Positions 1 to 6,047 of a stretch of 9,340 nt of DNA are shown piece by piece. The translations under genes and the position numbers were made by a program. Position 1 is the stretch's first letter. The number at the start of each line of letters is the position of its first letter. The DNA comes from Ruminococcus sp. UBA6407 (lineage in GTDB: Bacteria; Bacillota; Clostridia; Oscillospirales; Ruminococcaceae): NCBI GenBank assembly GCA_002438605.1, contig DJPR01000030.1:8933-18272 (forward strand). Direction: 5' to 3'. The notes under the pieces are model-generated. The model did not search any database, was not told where the DNA came from, and saw only the letters and a program-made list of their open reading frames with translations.

Positions 1-101
1 AGCCTTTTTCAAAAGGCTTGCGGAATCCAAAGGCAGAGCCTTTGGTCGCCGTCCGCAGACGGCGAAAGCTCTTAGCCGCAGGGCGCTCTGCAAAGGGTGA
101 A

Positions 102-132
102 TTAAAAAACAGTCCGGTGGACTGTTTTTTAA
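102..132. terminator. Bidirectional intrinsic terminator in repeat copy A
   Basis: A perfect 14-bp inverted repeat (102-115 with 119-132) has a 3-nt loop GGT. The stem is an A-run, then CAGTCC/GGACTG, then a T-run, so both strands show a GC stem followed by U's. For corA, transcribed leftward from 1362, this is one of several stems in the repeat that could end the message. The same structure is at 5881-5911 in copy B. Confidence 0.65.
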
Positions 133-236
133 GAGGGAACGCTCTGCAAGAGAGAGCGTTCCCTTATTCTTTTGTCCTTGTTTTTTCTCTTATCCTTTTA
201 TGATAAATTGGTAAATGCAATACATCTGAATATAAA

Positions 237-268
237 AGGGGCAGCCTTCACTTGTAAGGCATGCCCCT
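237..268. terminator. Long GC-rich hairpin, possible terminator of corA
   Basis: AGGGGCA (237-243) pairs with TGCCCCT (262-268), and GCCTT (244-248) pairs with AAGGC (256-260), giving 12 bp with one bulged base and a 7-nt loop. Read leftward the stem is followed by TTTTATA, a plausible intrinsic terminator for corA. Read rightward it is followed by CTCTTTAG, a weaker tail. It is conserved without change in copy B at 6016-6047. Confidence 0.45.
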
Positions 269-393
269 CTTTAGAAACAGTTGAAACTGTTTCTAAATTC
301 ACCCTGTGCGAAACGCTTGAAGGCTTATGCAGGGCTTTGCCCCGCACCCCACCAGAGACGCTGTCTCTGGACTCTGCCAAAGGGTTATCAACC

Positions 394-430
394 CTTTGGA
401 AACCCTTTTTTATTATGACTTTGGAAACCC
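394..430 (+). repeat. Two CTTTGGAAACCC units at the right end of copy A
   Basis: The 12-mer CTTTGGAAACCC ends the repeat at 394-405 and recurs at 419-430, five bases before the corA stop codon. Copy B has the same doublet at 6175-6186 and 6232-6243. The inverted copy C has it as GGGTTTCCAAAG at 9286-9297 and 9319-9330. Spacing between the units differs in each copy (25, 57 and 33 bases), so the doublet looks like a variable terminal feature of the repeat family. Confidence 0.75.
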
Positions 431-435
431 ATTTC

Positions 436-1362
436 TCATTTTTTCTTCGTTTTGAGCAGAAGAAATCCCACAAGAAATGTCAGGACAACCGACAGTATTG
501 TCGGAAATAATGTGTTCGCAAACGGCAGTCCCGTTGTATTCATTCCGTAAAAACTGTAAACTATCGTCGGAATTGCCATTAATATCGTTATAACCGTCAG
601 CCGCCACATTACTATATTCAGATTATTTGAAATTACCGACGCAAATGCGTCCATCATGCTCGACAAAATCCTTGAATATATGTTCGACATCTCTATTGCC
701 TGCTTTATCTCAATCAGTACGTCCTCCAGCAAATCCTGATCCTCGTCATACAGCTTTATTACACGTCCTCGATTGATTTTCTCTATAGTTACTTCATTTG
801 CTTTAAGTGATGTTGAAAAGTATACAAGTGACTTTTCAAGCTCTAAAAGCTGCATAAGTAGCTTGTTTTTCATGGCGTCATGCAGTTCCTGCTCGGCGGT
901 TGAAGAAATTTTATCAATCTGCTTTAAGTATATAAGAAAAAGCGTGATAATCCTCAAAAGTAGCTGTAAAACAAAACGTGTTTTCATATTCGTCCTGAGG
1001 TTTCTTATGCTCCCGTTCATAGCCTCGCTTACTATTCTTGTGGACTTCAATGAAATGGTAAAAACATAGTCATTTGTAATTATAATGCCGATAGGAAGCG
1101 TATAGAAAAGAAGGGTTTCCTCATCATCAACAGATGAAACAGGCGTGTCAACAATAATAAGAGTCTGATCGTCCTCACGCTCTATACGGGAGGACTCCTC
1201 CTCATCAAGTGAGGACTTCACGAAACCGCCGTCAAGACCATAGTCCTCAATAAGTGAAGCAACCTCCTGTTCAGTCGGCTCTACAACGGAAATCCAACAG
1301 CCTGATACCGGGCTTTCAATCTCATTAATGATACCGTTGACGGATTTATAAAATTTTATCAT
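436..1362 (-). CDS. corA: CorA-family divalent cation (Mg2+/Co2+) transporter
   Basis: The product (308 aa) belongs to the CorA metal-ion channel family, homopentamers of the cytoplasmic membrane that take up Mg2+ and sometimes Co2+ or Ni2+. The diagnostic C-terminus is visible: a first membrane helix at about residues 252-272 ends in YGMN (GMN at 273-275), then a short loop (TTGLPFANTLF), a second helix at about 286-303 and a basic tail KTKKK. The long N-terminal part is acidic and helix-rich, as in the CorA cytoplasmic funnel. I chose the ATG at 1362 because AAAGGA lies about ten bases upstream; a TTG 19 codons further upstream has no such site. The gene points away from the phage-type operon and ends five bases from repeat copy A. 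The family assignment is firm; the exact ion is not shown by the sequence. Confidence 0.92.
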   Translation of the reverse strand: MIKFYKSVNGIINEIESPVSGCWISVVEPTEQEVASLIEDYGLDGGFVKSSLDEEESSRIEREDDQTLIIVDTPVSSVDDEETLLFYTLPIGIIITNDYVFTISLKSTRIVSEAMNGSIRNLRTNMKTRFVLQLLLRIITLFLIYLKQIDKISSTAEQELHDAMKNKLLMQLLELEKSLVYFSTSLKANEVTIEKINRGRVIKLYDEDQDLLEDVLIEIKQAIEMSNIYSRILSSMMDAFASVISNNLNIVMWRLTVITILMAIPTIVYSFYGMNTTGLPFANTLFPTILSVVLTFLVGFLLLKTKKK

Positions 1363-1379
1363 AGGCAAATATCCTTTCA

Positions 1380-1448
1380 CTGAAAATACGCAGTCTGCGT
1401 TATCTTCAGCAAAGGACAAGTGTGTAAAATGACCGCTTTACTGAAGAT
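1380..1448 (-). promoter_or_regulatory. Alternative stem pair in the corA leader RNA
   Basis: In the leftward transcript, AUCUUCAGUAAAG (1448-1436, the 3' end and stop codon of the leader ORF) can pair with CUUUGCUGAAGAU (1414-1402): 13 bp with one G.U. The CUGAAGAU part (1409-1402) can instead pair with AUUUUCAG (1387-1380) to make a second hairpin, extended by ACGCA/UGCGU around loop GAC (13 bp, one G.U, one bulge). The two are mutually exclusive. The second ends directly before the corA ribosome-binding site. A ribosome at the leader stop codon would cover the first strand and favour the second hairpin. I see no U-run, so control at translation or by Rho is more likely than an intrinsic attenuator. 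The pairing is read directly; the regulatory role is inferred. Confidence 0.5.
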
Positions 1449-1485
1449 GTATTTTTTTCATACTCCCATACGGGTCAGCGTTCAT
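1438..1485 (-). CDS. 15-codon leader peptide upstream of corA
   Basis: A short ORF in the corA leader encodes MNADPYGSMKKIHLQ and ends with TAA at 1440-1438. GGAGGT at 1496-1491 sits 5-6 bases before its ATG, a better ribosome-binding site than that of corA itself. The ORF begins about 50 bases from the predicted transcript start and stops 75 bases before the corA ATG. Its last codons and stop form one arm of a 13-bp stem with downstream RNA. Known leader peptides of Mg2+ transporters (MgtL for mgtA and CorL for corA in enterobacteria) act by coupling translation to downstream expression; MgtL is rich in Asp and Pro, and this peptide has one Asp-Pro. No similarity in sequence is claimed. Whether it is translated is untested. 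Confidence 0.5.
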   Translation of the reverse strand: MNADPYGSMKKIHLQ

Positions 1486-1506
1486 GTTACACCTCCGAAA
1501 ATTCTC

Positions 1507-1531
1507 AGCCGAGCCTGAAAAGGAATCGGCT
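1507..1531 (-). promoter_or_regulatory. 5'-end stem-loop of the corA transcript
   Basis: AGCCGA pairs with TCGGCT (1507-1512 with 1526-1531), 6 bp around a 13-nt loop that can itself form a CCT/AGG inner stem. It begins a few bases after the predicted corA transcription start (about 1538) and may protect the 5' end or be part of the leader fold. Read rightward it is followed by six T's, but no rightward gene lies upstream for it to terminate. Confidence 0.35.
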
Positions 1532-1544
1532 TTTTTATATTTAT

Positions 1545-1573
1545 ATTATACCAAAAAAAATCATTTTTTACAA
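1545..1573 (-). promoter_or_regulatory. Sigma-A-type promoter of corA
   Basis: On the minus strand TTGTAA (1573-1568) is followed after exactly 17 bases by TATAAT (1550-1545). This is a near-consensus housekeeping promoter, with a perfect -10 and an A/T-rich spacer. It predicts a start near 1538 and a leader of roughly 175 nt before the corA ATG at 1362, containing the leader ORF and switch-like stems. Confidence 0.75.
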
Positions 1574-1606
1574 GTTTTTTTTCAGCCGCTGTGTTATGGA
1601 ATGTTT

Positions 1607-1669
1607 TTATAGGCAACACCGCATAAAGATTGCAGGTTTATGACGTGCTTTGTGCGGTGTCGCCTATAA
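1607..1669. repeat. MITE-like intergenic hairpin repeat
   Basis: Two arms, 1607-1628 and 1648-1669, pair over about 22 positions with one mismatch (1615/1661) and one G.U, around a 19-nt loop. The arm core reads AGGCAACACCGCATAAAG. A diverged relative with the same arms but a 3-nt loop lies between terL and the portal gene (3556-3590), so this is a dispersed family rather than a unique terminator. It sits between the divergent corA and terminase promoter regions and has no T-run typical of a terminator. Confidence 0.7.
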
Positions 1670-1704
1670 TATTTTGGTAAATATGATGTAAATCATAATT
1701 AGAC

Positions 1705-1731
1705 TTGATACGATAATTAGTAAAGTATACA
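1705..1731 (+). promoter_or_regulatory. Possible promoter of the terminase-capsid operon
   Basis: TTGATA (1705-1710) and TATACA (1726-1731) are separated by 15 bases, shorter than the ideal 17. The flanks are strongly A/T-rich. It is the best sigma-A-like pair I can see before the terminase small subunit gene, about 100 bases upstream of its ATG. The spacing makes this tentative. Confidence 0.3.
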
Positions 1732-1755
1732 AATTGAAAAATTATTTTTTTCTTA

Positions 1756-1775
1756 TTTAAACGCTTTCGTTTAAA
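1756..1775. promoter_or_regulatory. Operator-like palindrome upstream of terS
   Basis: TTTAAACG (1756-1763) and CGTTTAAA (1768-1775) form a perfect 8-bp inverted repeat around CTTT. It lies just downstream of the possible promoter and 55 bases before the terS ATG, a position suited to a repressor binding site. No regulator gene is in the window, so its partner is unknown. Confidence 0.35.
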
Positions 1776-1830
1776 AAAACCTGCTTTTCAGACTATTAGT
1801 GAAGGGTGTTTGAAAGGAGGTTATCACTTA

Positions 1831-2313
1831 ATGAAGTCTTTAAACGATATGCAGAAATTATTTTGCTGTAATTACGTTAAGCTCGGAAATGTGGGAGAGG
1901 CAGCTGTTAAGGCAGGATTTTCACCCGAAACTGCTCTCATGGACGGAATGGAATGTCTTGAAAACAAGGCTTGCCGCAGACTAATTTCACGTCTTAAAAA
2001 AAGCTGTTATTCGGGTTCAGCCGAAATAATTTCAGGCTTGGAAAGGCTTGCTTTCGGCAGCTGCAATGACGCAGTTTACCTTGTGTTTTCGGAGGAGCTT
2101 CCTCCGCCGCAGGTAATTTCAAAGCTCGACCTTTTCAATGTTTCTGAGATAAAAAGGGTCAAGGGCGGCGGAGTTGAGGTAAAGCTTTTTGACAGGCAGA
2201 AGGCTCTTGAAAAAATGCTGGACTTCTTAAACTGCTCCGATAATGCAAACGGTGCAGAAAGTCTTTTGGCGGCTCTTACAAGTTCAGCGGAGTGTGATTA
2301 CAATGACAATTAA
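1831..2313 (+). CDS. terS: Phage terminase small subunit (Terminase_2-like)
   Basis: The product (160 aa) is the likely DNA-recognition subunit of the packaging motor; small subunits bind the packaging site and present DNA to the large subunit. The N-terminus reads LNDMQKLFCCNYVKLGNVGEAAVKAGFS, matching the pattern of the Terminase_2 family (LxxxQxxFxxxYxxxxNxxxAAxxAGYS), a helix-turn-helix region. The C-terminus carries LFDRQKALEKML, like the usual RxKALExL segment. AAAGGAGG at 1813-1820 lies ten bases before the ATG at 1831; a TTG at 1810 overlaps that site and is rejected. It overlaps terL by 11 bases and heads the rightward operon. The family is inferred from the pattern plus position before an unmistakable large subunit. 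Confidence 0.82.
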   Translation: MKSLNDMQKLFCCNYVKLGNVGEAAVKAGFSPETALMDGMECLENKACRRLISRLKKSCYSGSAEIISGLERLAFGSCNDAVYLVFSEELPPPQVISKLDLFNVSEIKRVKGGGVEVKLFDRQKALEKMLDFLNCSDNANGAESLLAALTSSAECDYNDN

Positions 2314-3550
2314 AAGACTTTCACCAAAACAGCAGCTTACTGTTAAGTGGTGGGCAATGCCGAAATATAAGGGCTGTGATGCTATTATATGCGACGGTGC
2401 TGTCCGAAGCGGCAAGACTTTTTCAATGTCGCTCGGATTTATAAGCTGGGCTATGACCTGCTTTAACGGCGGTGATTTCGCAATATGCGGCAAAACGGTT
2501 ACATCACTTAAACGAAACGTCATAAATCCGCTTATAAAAATGCTTGGCGGACTTGGATTTCTCTGCACCGAAAAGGTAAGCAAAAATTACTTTGACATCA
2601 GTCTGAAAGGACGTGTCAACCGCTTTTACCTTTTTGGCGGCAAGGACGAGGGTTCAGCGTCACTTATTCAGGGCATTACGCTTTCGGGCGTTTTTCTGGA
2701 CGAAACTGCATTGATGCCACGCTCCTTTGTGGAACAGGCTTTGGCAAGATGCTCGGTTTCGGGTTCAAAGATGTGGTTCAACTGCAATCCTGAAAATCCG
2801 TATCACTGGTTTTATCGTGAGTGGATTAAAAAGGCGGACGAAAAAAAGGCTCTTTACGTTCACTTTACCATGGAGGACAATCCCTCACTTTCAGAAAAGG
2901 TAAAAGAACGCTATAAACGTCTTTATTCGGGGACATTTTATGACAGATTCGTGCTTGGCAGGTGGACAGCCTCAAACGGCGTTATCTACAGTATGTTCGA
3001 TAAACAGCGTCATGTATTCAGCGGTGAAAAAAGGTGTGAAAAATACATAATCTCCTGCGATTACGGTACTGTGAACCCTTCTTCCTTCGGTTTGTGGGGA
3101 AAACAGGGTGACAAGTGGTATCGTCTTAAAGAATATTACTATTCTTCAAGGTCGGAGGGTATTTCAAGAACCGATGAGGAGCATTATGCCGCACTTGAAA
3201 AACTTGCAGACGGTCTTAGCATTGAAAAGGTCATTGCAGACCCCTCTGCCGCCAGCTTTATTGAATGTATCAGACGTCATGGAAAATTTACTGTCGTTAA
3301 AGCTGATAATGATGTGCTTACAGGAATCCGCAGAGTAAGCAGTGCATTAAAGCAGGAAAAAATTATGTTCCATGAAAGCTGTCACGATACATTCAGGGAG
3401 TTTGCACTTTACTGCTGGAATGAAAAGTCTGGCGGAGATATTCCGCTTAAAGAAAACGATCATGCTATGGACGATATACGCTATTTTGTCTCGGAAATGC
3501 TCAAGGAAACAGATGACTGCTTTTTTGTGGGAGCATTTGCAAGAAATTAA
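2303..3550 (+). CDS. terL: Phage terminase large subunit (PBSX / Terminase_3 type)
   Basis: The product (415 aa) is the ATPase-nuclease that pumps DNA into the procapsid and cuts it. The N-terminal ATPase domain has Walker A GAVRSGKT (residues 32-39) and Walker B GVFLDE (129-134), followed by a segment (ALMPRSFVEQALAR, then WFNCNPENPYHWFY) typical of PBSX-like enzymes. The C-terminal RNase H-like nuclease shows the expected acidic residues: Asp253 in SCDYGT, Asp313 in VIADPS and Asp390/391 in HAMDDIRYFV. The length and both domains are complete, with no frameshift. The ATG at 2303 overlaps the end of terS by 11 bases, suggesting translational coupling; its own ribosome-binding site (GCGGAG) is weak. 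TerL enzymes of this family usually belong to headful-packaging phages, which would allow packaging of non-phage DNA; that last point is inference. Confidence 0.95.
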   Translation: MTIKRLSPKQQLTVKWWAMPKYKGCDAIICDGAVRSGKTFSMSLGFISWAMTCFNGGDFAICGKTVTSLKRNVINPLIKMLGGLGFLCTEKVSKNYFDISLKGRVNRFYLFGGKDEGSASLIQGITLSGVFLDETALMPRSFVEQALARCSVSGSKMWFNCNPENPYHWFYREWIKKADEKKALYVHFTMEDNPSLSEKVKERYKRLYSGTFYDRFVLGRWTASNGVIYSMFDKQRHVFSGEKRCEKYIISCDYGTVNPSSFGLWGKQGDKWYRLKEYYYSSRSEGISRTDEEHYAALEKLADGLSIEKVIADPSAASFIECIRRHGKFTVVKADNDVLTGIRRVSSALKQEKIMFHESCHDTFREFALYCWNEKSGGDIPLKENDHAMDDIRYFVSEMLKETDDCFFVGAFARN

Positions 3551-3555
3551 GTTTT

Positions 3556-3590
3556 AGGTAACACCACACAAGCTTTGTATGGTGCTGCCT
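3556..3590. repeat. Diverged member of the AGGCAACACC hairpin family
   Basis: AGGTAACACCACACAA (3556-3571) pairs with TTGTATGGTGCTGCCT (3575-3590), with two mismatches and one G.U around a 3-nt loop. Arms match those of the hairpin at 1607-1669 at most positions. It lies five bases after the terL stop and fills most of the 80-base gap before the portal gene. Its stem is followed by TTTAAAA, not a strong U-run, so it may stabilise or process mRNA rather than terminate it. Confidence 0.6.
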
Positions 3591-3630
3591 TTAAAATCAA
3601 AACACCCTTACTCTACTTTAAGGAGGACTC

Positions 3631-4788
3631 ATGAAGTTTTTTGGACAAAAAAAGAAGCAGGATTTTAATGCCGTTCCGCCTGAAATTCAAACTGCTGAAA
3701 GGTGTGGGAATGAAAAATTTTCTCTGCCTTTTTATGCGGAGGAGTGCGAAAAACAGCTTTATGACCGTCTTAGGTTTGCTGTTCCCGTAATTGATGCCGC
3801 ACTTTCCAAAATCGTAAGACTTACGGGCGGCTATGCAGTCATTTCGTCTGACGCTGATATGCAGGAGGAGCTTGACTTTTTCCTTGAAAATGTACCCGTA
3901 GGACTTTCGGGAAAGTCGATAAATTCATTTACGGACTGCTATCTTGATAATCTGCTGACCTACGGCAATGCGGCTGGCGAAATCGTGCTTGACAGTCAGA
4001 GTAGCCGCATATCAGGTCTTTATCTCGGTGAAGCTGATAAAATCAAAATCAGCTACGGAAAGTCGCCGTCAGAAAGGTGCTACTACCTCAGAACAAAGGA
4101 CGGCTGTAAAAAAATCCGCCACCCTGAACGCATACTGTTTACGGCTCTCGGCTCGACAGACGGCAGAGGACGCTCCGTTCTGCGAGGGCTTCCTGCATTA
4201 AGCGGCATTTTAATGAGGATTTATCAGTGTATAGGTCAGAACTTTGACAGGGCAGGAAATATTCGATATGCCGTTACTTACAAGCCGTCCGCAGACAGCG
4301 GTGAACGCAGTTATGCAAAGGAACGTGCAATTCAGATTGCAAAAGAGTGGTCAGACGGAATGAACAGTGCAAAGTACGGTCAGGTCAAGGATTTTGTTGC
4401 TGTAGGTGATGTGGATATCAAGGTAATCGGTGCTGAAAATCAGCTTTATGATACAAATATACCTGTTCGTCAGCTCCTTGAACAGCTTGTTTCAAAGCTT
4501 TCAATTCCGCCGTTCCTGCTTGGACTCAATTGGTCGTCAACCGAAAGAATGTCGGCTCAGCAGGCAGATATTCTCACATCTGAACTGGAATATTACAGAC
4601 GCTTGATTTCTCCCGTAATATGTGCGGTGGGAAACGCTTTTCTCCGCTTAAACGGCAGCAACGGCTGTTGCAGAGTGGAGTGGGAAAACATTAATCTTCA
4701 GGACGAAACAGAGCTTGCCGATGCAAGACTTAAAAATGCACAGGCAAAGGAAATTGAACTTCGTCTTGAACGTGACTACAATATTTAG
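3631..4788 (+). CDS. Phage portal protein
   Basis: The product (385 aa) is the likely portal, the dodecameric ring at one capsid vertex through which DNA enters and to which the tail attaches. Portal-like segments in order are: an N-terminal region with RLRFAVPVIDAALSKIVRL (about 46-64); TYGNAAGEIVLD (110-121), the conserved portal pattern YGNAxxEI; a wing region; and a helical region LLEQLVSKLSIPPFLLGL (about 282-299) followed by SAQQADILTSELEYYRRLISPVI, matching the stem/clip part of HK97-type portals. AAGGAGG at 3620-3626 lies 4 bases before the ATG. Its TAG stop overlaps the ribosome-binding site of the capsid gene, giving tight coupling. Size is a little short for the family but contains the core. 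Assignment rests on these patterns plus position between terL and the capsid gene. Confidence 0.88.
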   Translation: MKFFGQKKKQDFNAVPPEIQTAERCGNEKFSLPFYAEECEKQLYDRLRFAVPVIDAALSKIVRLTGGYAVISSDADMQEELDFFLENVPVGLSGKSINSFTDCYLDNLLTYGNAAGEIVLDSQSSRISGLYLGEADKIKISYGKSPSERCYYLRTKDGCKKIRHPERILFTALGSTDGRGRSVLRGLPALSGILMRIYQCIGQNFDRAGNIRYAVTYKPSADSGERSYAKERAIQIAKEWSDGMNSAKYGQVKDFVAVGDVDIKVIGAENQLYDTNIPVRQLLEQLVSKLSIPPFLLGLNWSSTERMSAQQADILTSELEYYRRLISPVICAVGNAFLRLNGSNGCCRVEWENINLQDETELADARLKNAQAKEIELRLERDYNI

Positions 4789-4800
4789 GAGGATTTTTAT

Positions 4801-5760
4801 ATGTATAATGATGTTAAACTTGAAAAAGGACTTTATAATCTCAGCGGAAAAAGCTTTGTTCAGGCTCTTGAGGCTGTTGACCCGACTTCCGCTTATGAGG
4901 GTACTCCCCTTGCAAAGCTGGACGCTTATGAAAGACAGCTCAAGCGTTTTGACATTAAGGTTTCAGGTGACTGCTGTGACACTGTTGAAAAGTTTTTTGC
5001 CACAACGGAAAGTGCCGTACTTTTCCCTGAATTTTTAAGACGTTCAATCAAAAAGGGCTTTGATCAGGCTATTCTCGGCGATATTGTTGCCGCAGAGTCA
5101 AAGTGTGACTGCAATCAGTATATCGGCTGTGTACTTGATGACAGTGCCGCTTATACAACCACAAGCGAGGGTGCAGAGCTTCCTGCGGCAAGCGTTACTG
5201 AAAGCACGTCTGCAACAACACTTTTGAAGTACGGACGTATCATAAATGCGTCTTATGAGGCGGTAAGACAGCAGCGTCTTGATGTTTTTGCAGTTATGCT
5301 GACAAGTATCGGAATAAAGCTTGCAAATTCAATTATGTCAAGTGCAGTTTCAACACTTTCAAGCGGTGTTACGCCGATTACCTCTGCAACACTTACTTAT
5401 GCGGCTCTTACATCACTTTACGGAGAGTTCAGCAGTTTTGAAATGAACGGCATTATTGTTTCACCATCATCTGCGGCTGAAATTTTTGCAATGACACAGA
5501 TGCAGGAGGCGGCTGTTGAGTCAAATGGAAGGACATATCTTCCGTTTGGTGCAGAAATCATAAAAACCTCTGCGGCATCAGATGACCTTATTATAGGACT
5601 TGACAGAAACTTTGCTCTTGAACTTATTAAAAGCTCCGATTTGGTTATGGATACAGACAAAATCATAAATCGTCAGCTTGATTCAATTGCGGTTTCAGTG
5701 AACTGCGGATTCAGAAAGCTTACAGCTGATGCAGTACACACTCTTAAAATTACAGGATAA
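4801..5760 (+). CDS. Major capsid protein, HK97 fold
   Basis: The product (319 aa) is the likely shell protein. The N-terminal part has DPTSAYEGTPLAKLDAYERQ (residues 28-47) and LKRFDIKVSG, followed by FFATTESAVLFPEFLRRSIKKG (about 65-86), a segment I recognise from clostridial HK97-type capsid proteins where LFPEF(V/L)RR precedes the E-loop. The C-terminal half, alternating small hydrophobic and polar residues with IIVSPSSAAEIFAM and a late GRTYLPFGAEII segment, fits the A and P domains. There is no ~100-residue N-terminal scaffold (delta) domain, so scaffolding must come from elsewhere. AGGAGG (4787-4792) precedes the ATG by 8 bases and overlaps the portal stop. Repeat copy B begins 20 bases after the stop codon. 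The call is strong on context and pattern. Confidence 0.88.
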   Translation: MYNDVKLEKGLYNLSGKSFVQALEAVDPTSAYEGTPLAKLDAYERQLKRFDIKVSGDCCDTVEKFFATTESAVLFPEFLRRSIKKGFDQAILGDIVAAESKCDCNQYIGCVLDDSAAYTTTSEGAELPAASVTESTSATTLLKYGRIINASYEAVRQQRLDVFAVMLTSIGIKLANSIMSSAVSTLSSGVTPITSATLTYAALTSLYGEFSSFEMNGIIVSPSSAAEIFAMTQMQEAAVESNGRTYLPFGAEIIKTSAASDDLIIGLDRNFALELIKSSDLVMDTDKIINRQLDSIAVSVNCGFRKLTADAVHTLKITG

Positions 5761-5880
5761 AAACTAAAGTTTTAGGTCAAGCCTTTTTCAAAAGGCTTGC
5801 GGAATCCAAAGGCAGAGCCTTTGGTCGCCGTCCGCAGACGGCGAAAGCTCTTAGCCGCAGGGCGCTCTGCAAAGGGTGAA

Positions 5881-5911
5881 TTAAAAAACAGTCCGGTGGA
5901 CTGTTTTTTAA
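5881..5911. terminator. Bidirectional terminator between capsid and protease genes
   Basis: The same perfect 14-bp stem with GGT loop and flanking A- and T-runs as at 102-132, here lying in an otherwise unidirectional phage operon. A second 12-bp stem follows at 5913-5943 (GGGAACGCTCT/AGAGCGTTCCC core). If active, together they would cut transcription after the capsid gene, so the protease and tail-side genes would need read-through, antitermination or a separate promoter. Confidence 0.6.
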
Positions 5912-6015
5912 GAGGGAACGCTCTGCAAGAGAGAGCGTTCCCTTATTCTTTTGTCCTTGTTTTTTCTCTTATCTTTTTATGATAAACTGTCAAATGCAAT
6001 ACATCTGAATATAAA

Positions 6016-6047
6016 AGGGGCAGCCTTCACTTGTAAGGCATGCCCCT
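6016..6047. terminator. Long GC-rich hairpin in copy B
   Basis: Identical to 237-268: AGGGGCA/TGCCCCT outer stem and GCCTT/AAGGC inner stem around a 7-nt loop, followed rightward by CTCTTTAG. The adjoining 12-bp stem 6049-6060/6065-6076 (TTTAGAAACAGT and its complement) lies immediately after it. These add to the transcription barrier between the capsid and protease genes. Confidence 0.4.

Larger units (their letters stand above)
1..405 (+). repeat. Copy A of a ~405-bp hairpin-rich dispersed repeat
   Basis: This stretch recurs in the same orientation at 5780-6186. Over the first ~322 bases I count only four substitutions; divergence is concentrated at about 324-346 and in the loop at 387-389. 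It is almost entirely a string of separate hairpins: 1-8/11-18, 27-34/38-45, 46-53/58-65, 102-115/119-132, 134-145/153-164, 237-248/256-268 (one bulge), 270-281/286-297, 328-335/339-346 (one mismatch), 352-359/363-370 and 377-386/390-399. No transposase is encoded. The left end touches the window edge, so its true boundary is unknown. It lies just 3' of the leftward corA gene and could end its transcript. A non-autonomous mobile element or a structured RNA/terminator cassette are both possible. Confidence 0.9.

Noticed and set aside
18..203. 61-codon ORF in copy A, repeated nearly identically at 5797-5982
   Set aside because: It starts at TTG without a ribosome-binding site, consists of hairpin arms read as codons and ends in low-complexity sequence. 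Its conservation is explained by the repeat.
1..405. CRISPR array or RNA gene such as tRNA in the repeat
   Set aside because: The stems differ in sequence and spacing, with no regular repeat-spacer pattern and no cloverleaf.
1..430. Insertion sequence
   Set aside because: No transposase or other protein-coding capacity is present; at most a non-autonomous element.
172..510. 112-codon rightward ORF across the repeat and the corA 3' end
   Set aside because: It lies in repeat stems and antisense to corA, has no ribosome-binding site, and its counterpart in copy B breaks after 73 codons.
1363..1419. TTG start giving corA 19 more residues
   Set aside because: No ribosome-binding site precedes it, and the stretch forms leader RNA stems; ATG at 1362 has AAAGGA at good spacing.
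1507..1536. Rightward terminator AGCCGA...TCGGCT followed by six T's
   Set aside because: There is no rightward transcription unit upstream, and the element coincides with the predicted 5' end of the corA transcript, so I treat it as a leader stem.
1363..1538. M-box (ykoK) magnesium riboswitch in the corA leader
   Set aside because: I could not find the conserved M-box core by eye; a covariance-model search would be needed to exclude it.
1810..1830. TTG start for terS
   Set aside because: It overlaps the ribosome-binding site itself; the ATG at 1831 fits better.
2284..2583. Antisense and alternative-frame ORFs inside terL, portal, capsid and hub genes
   Set aside because: They have no ribosome-binding sites and lie wholly inside well-supported genes.
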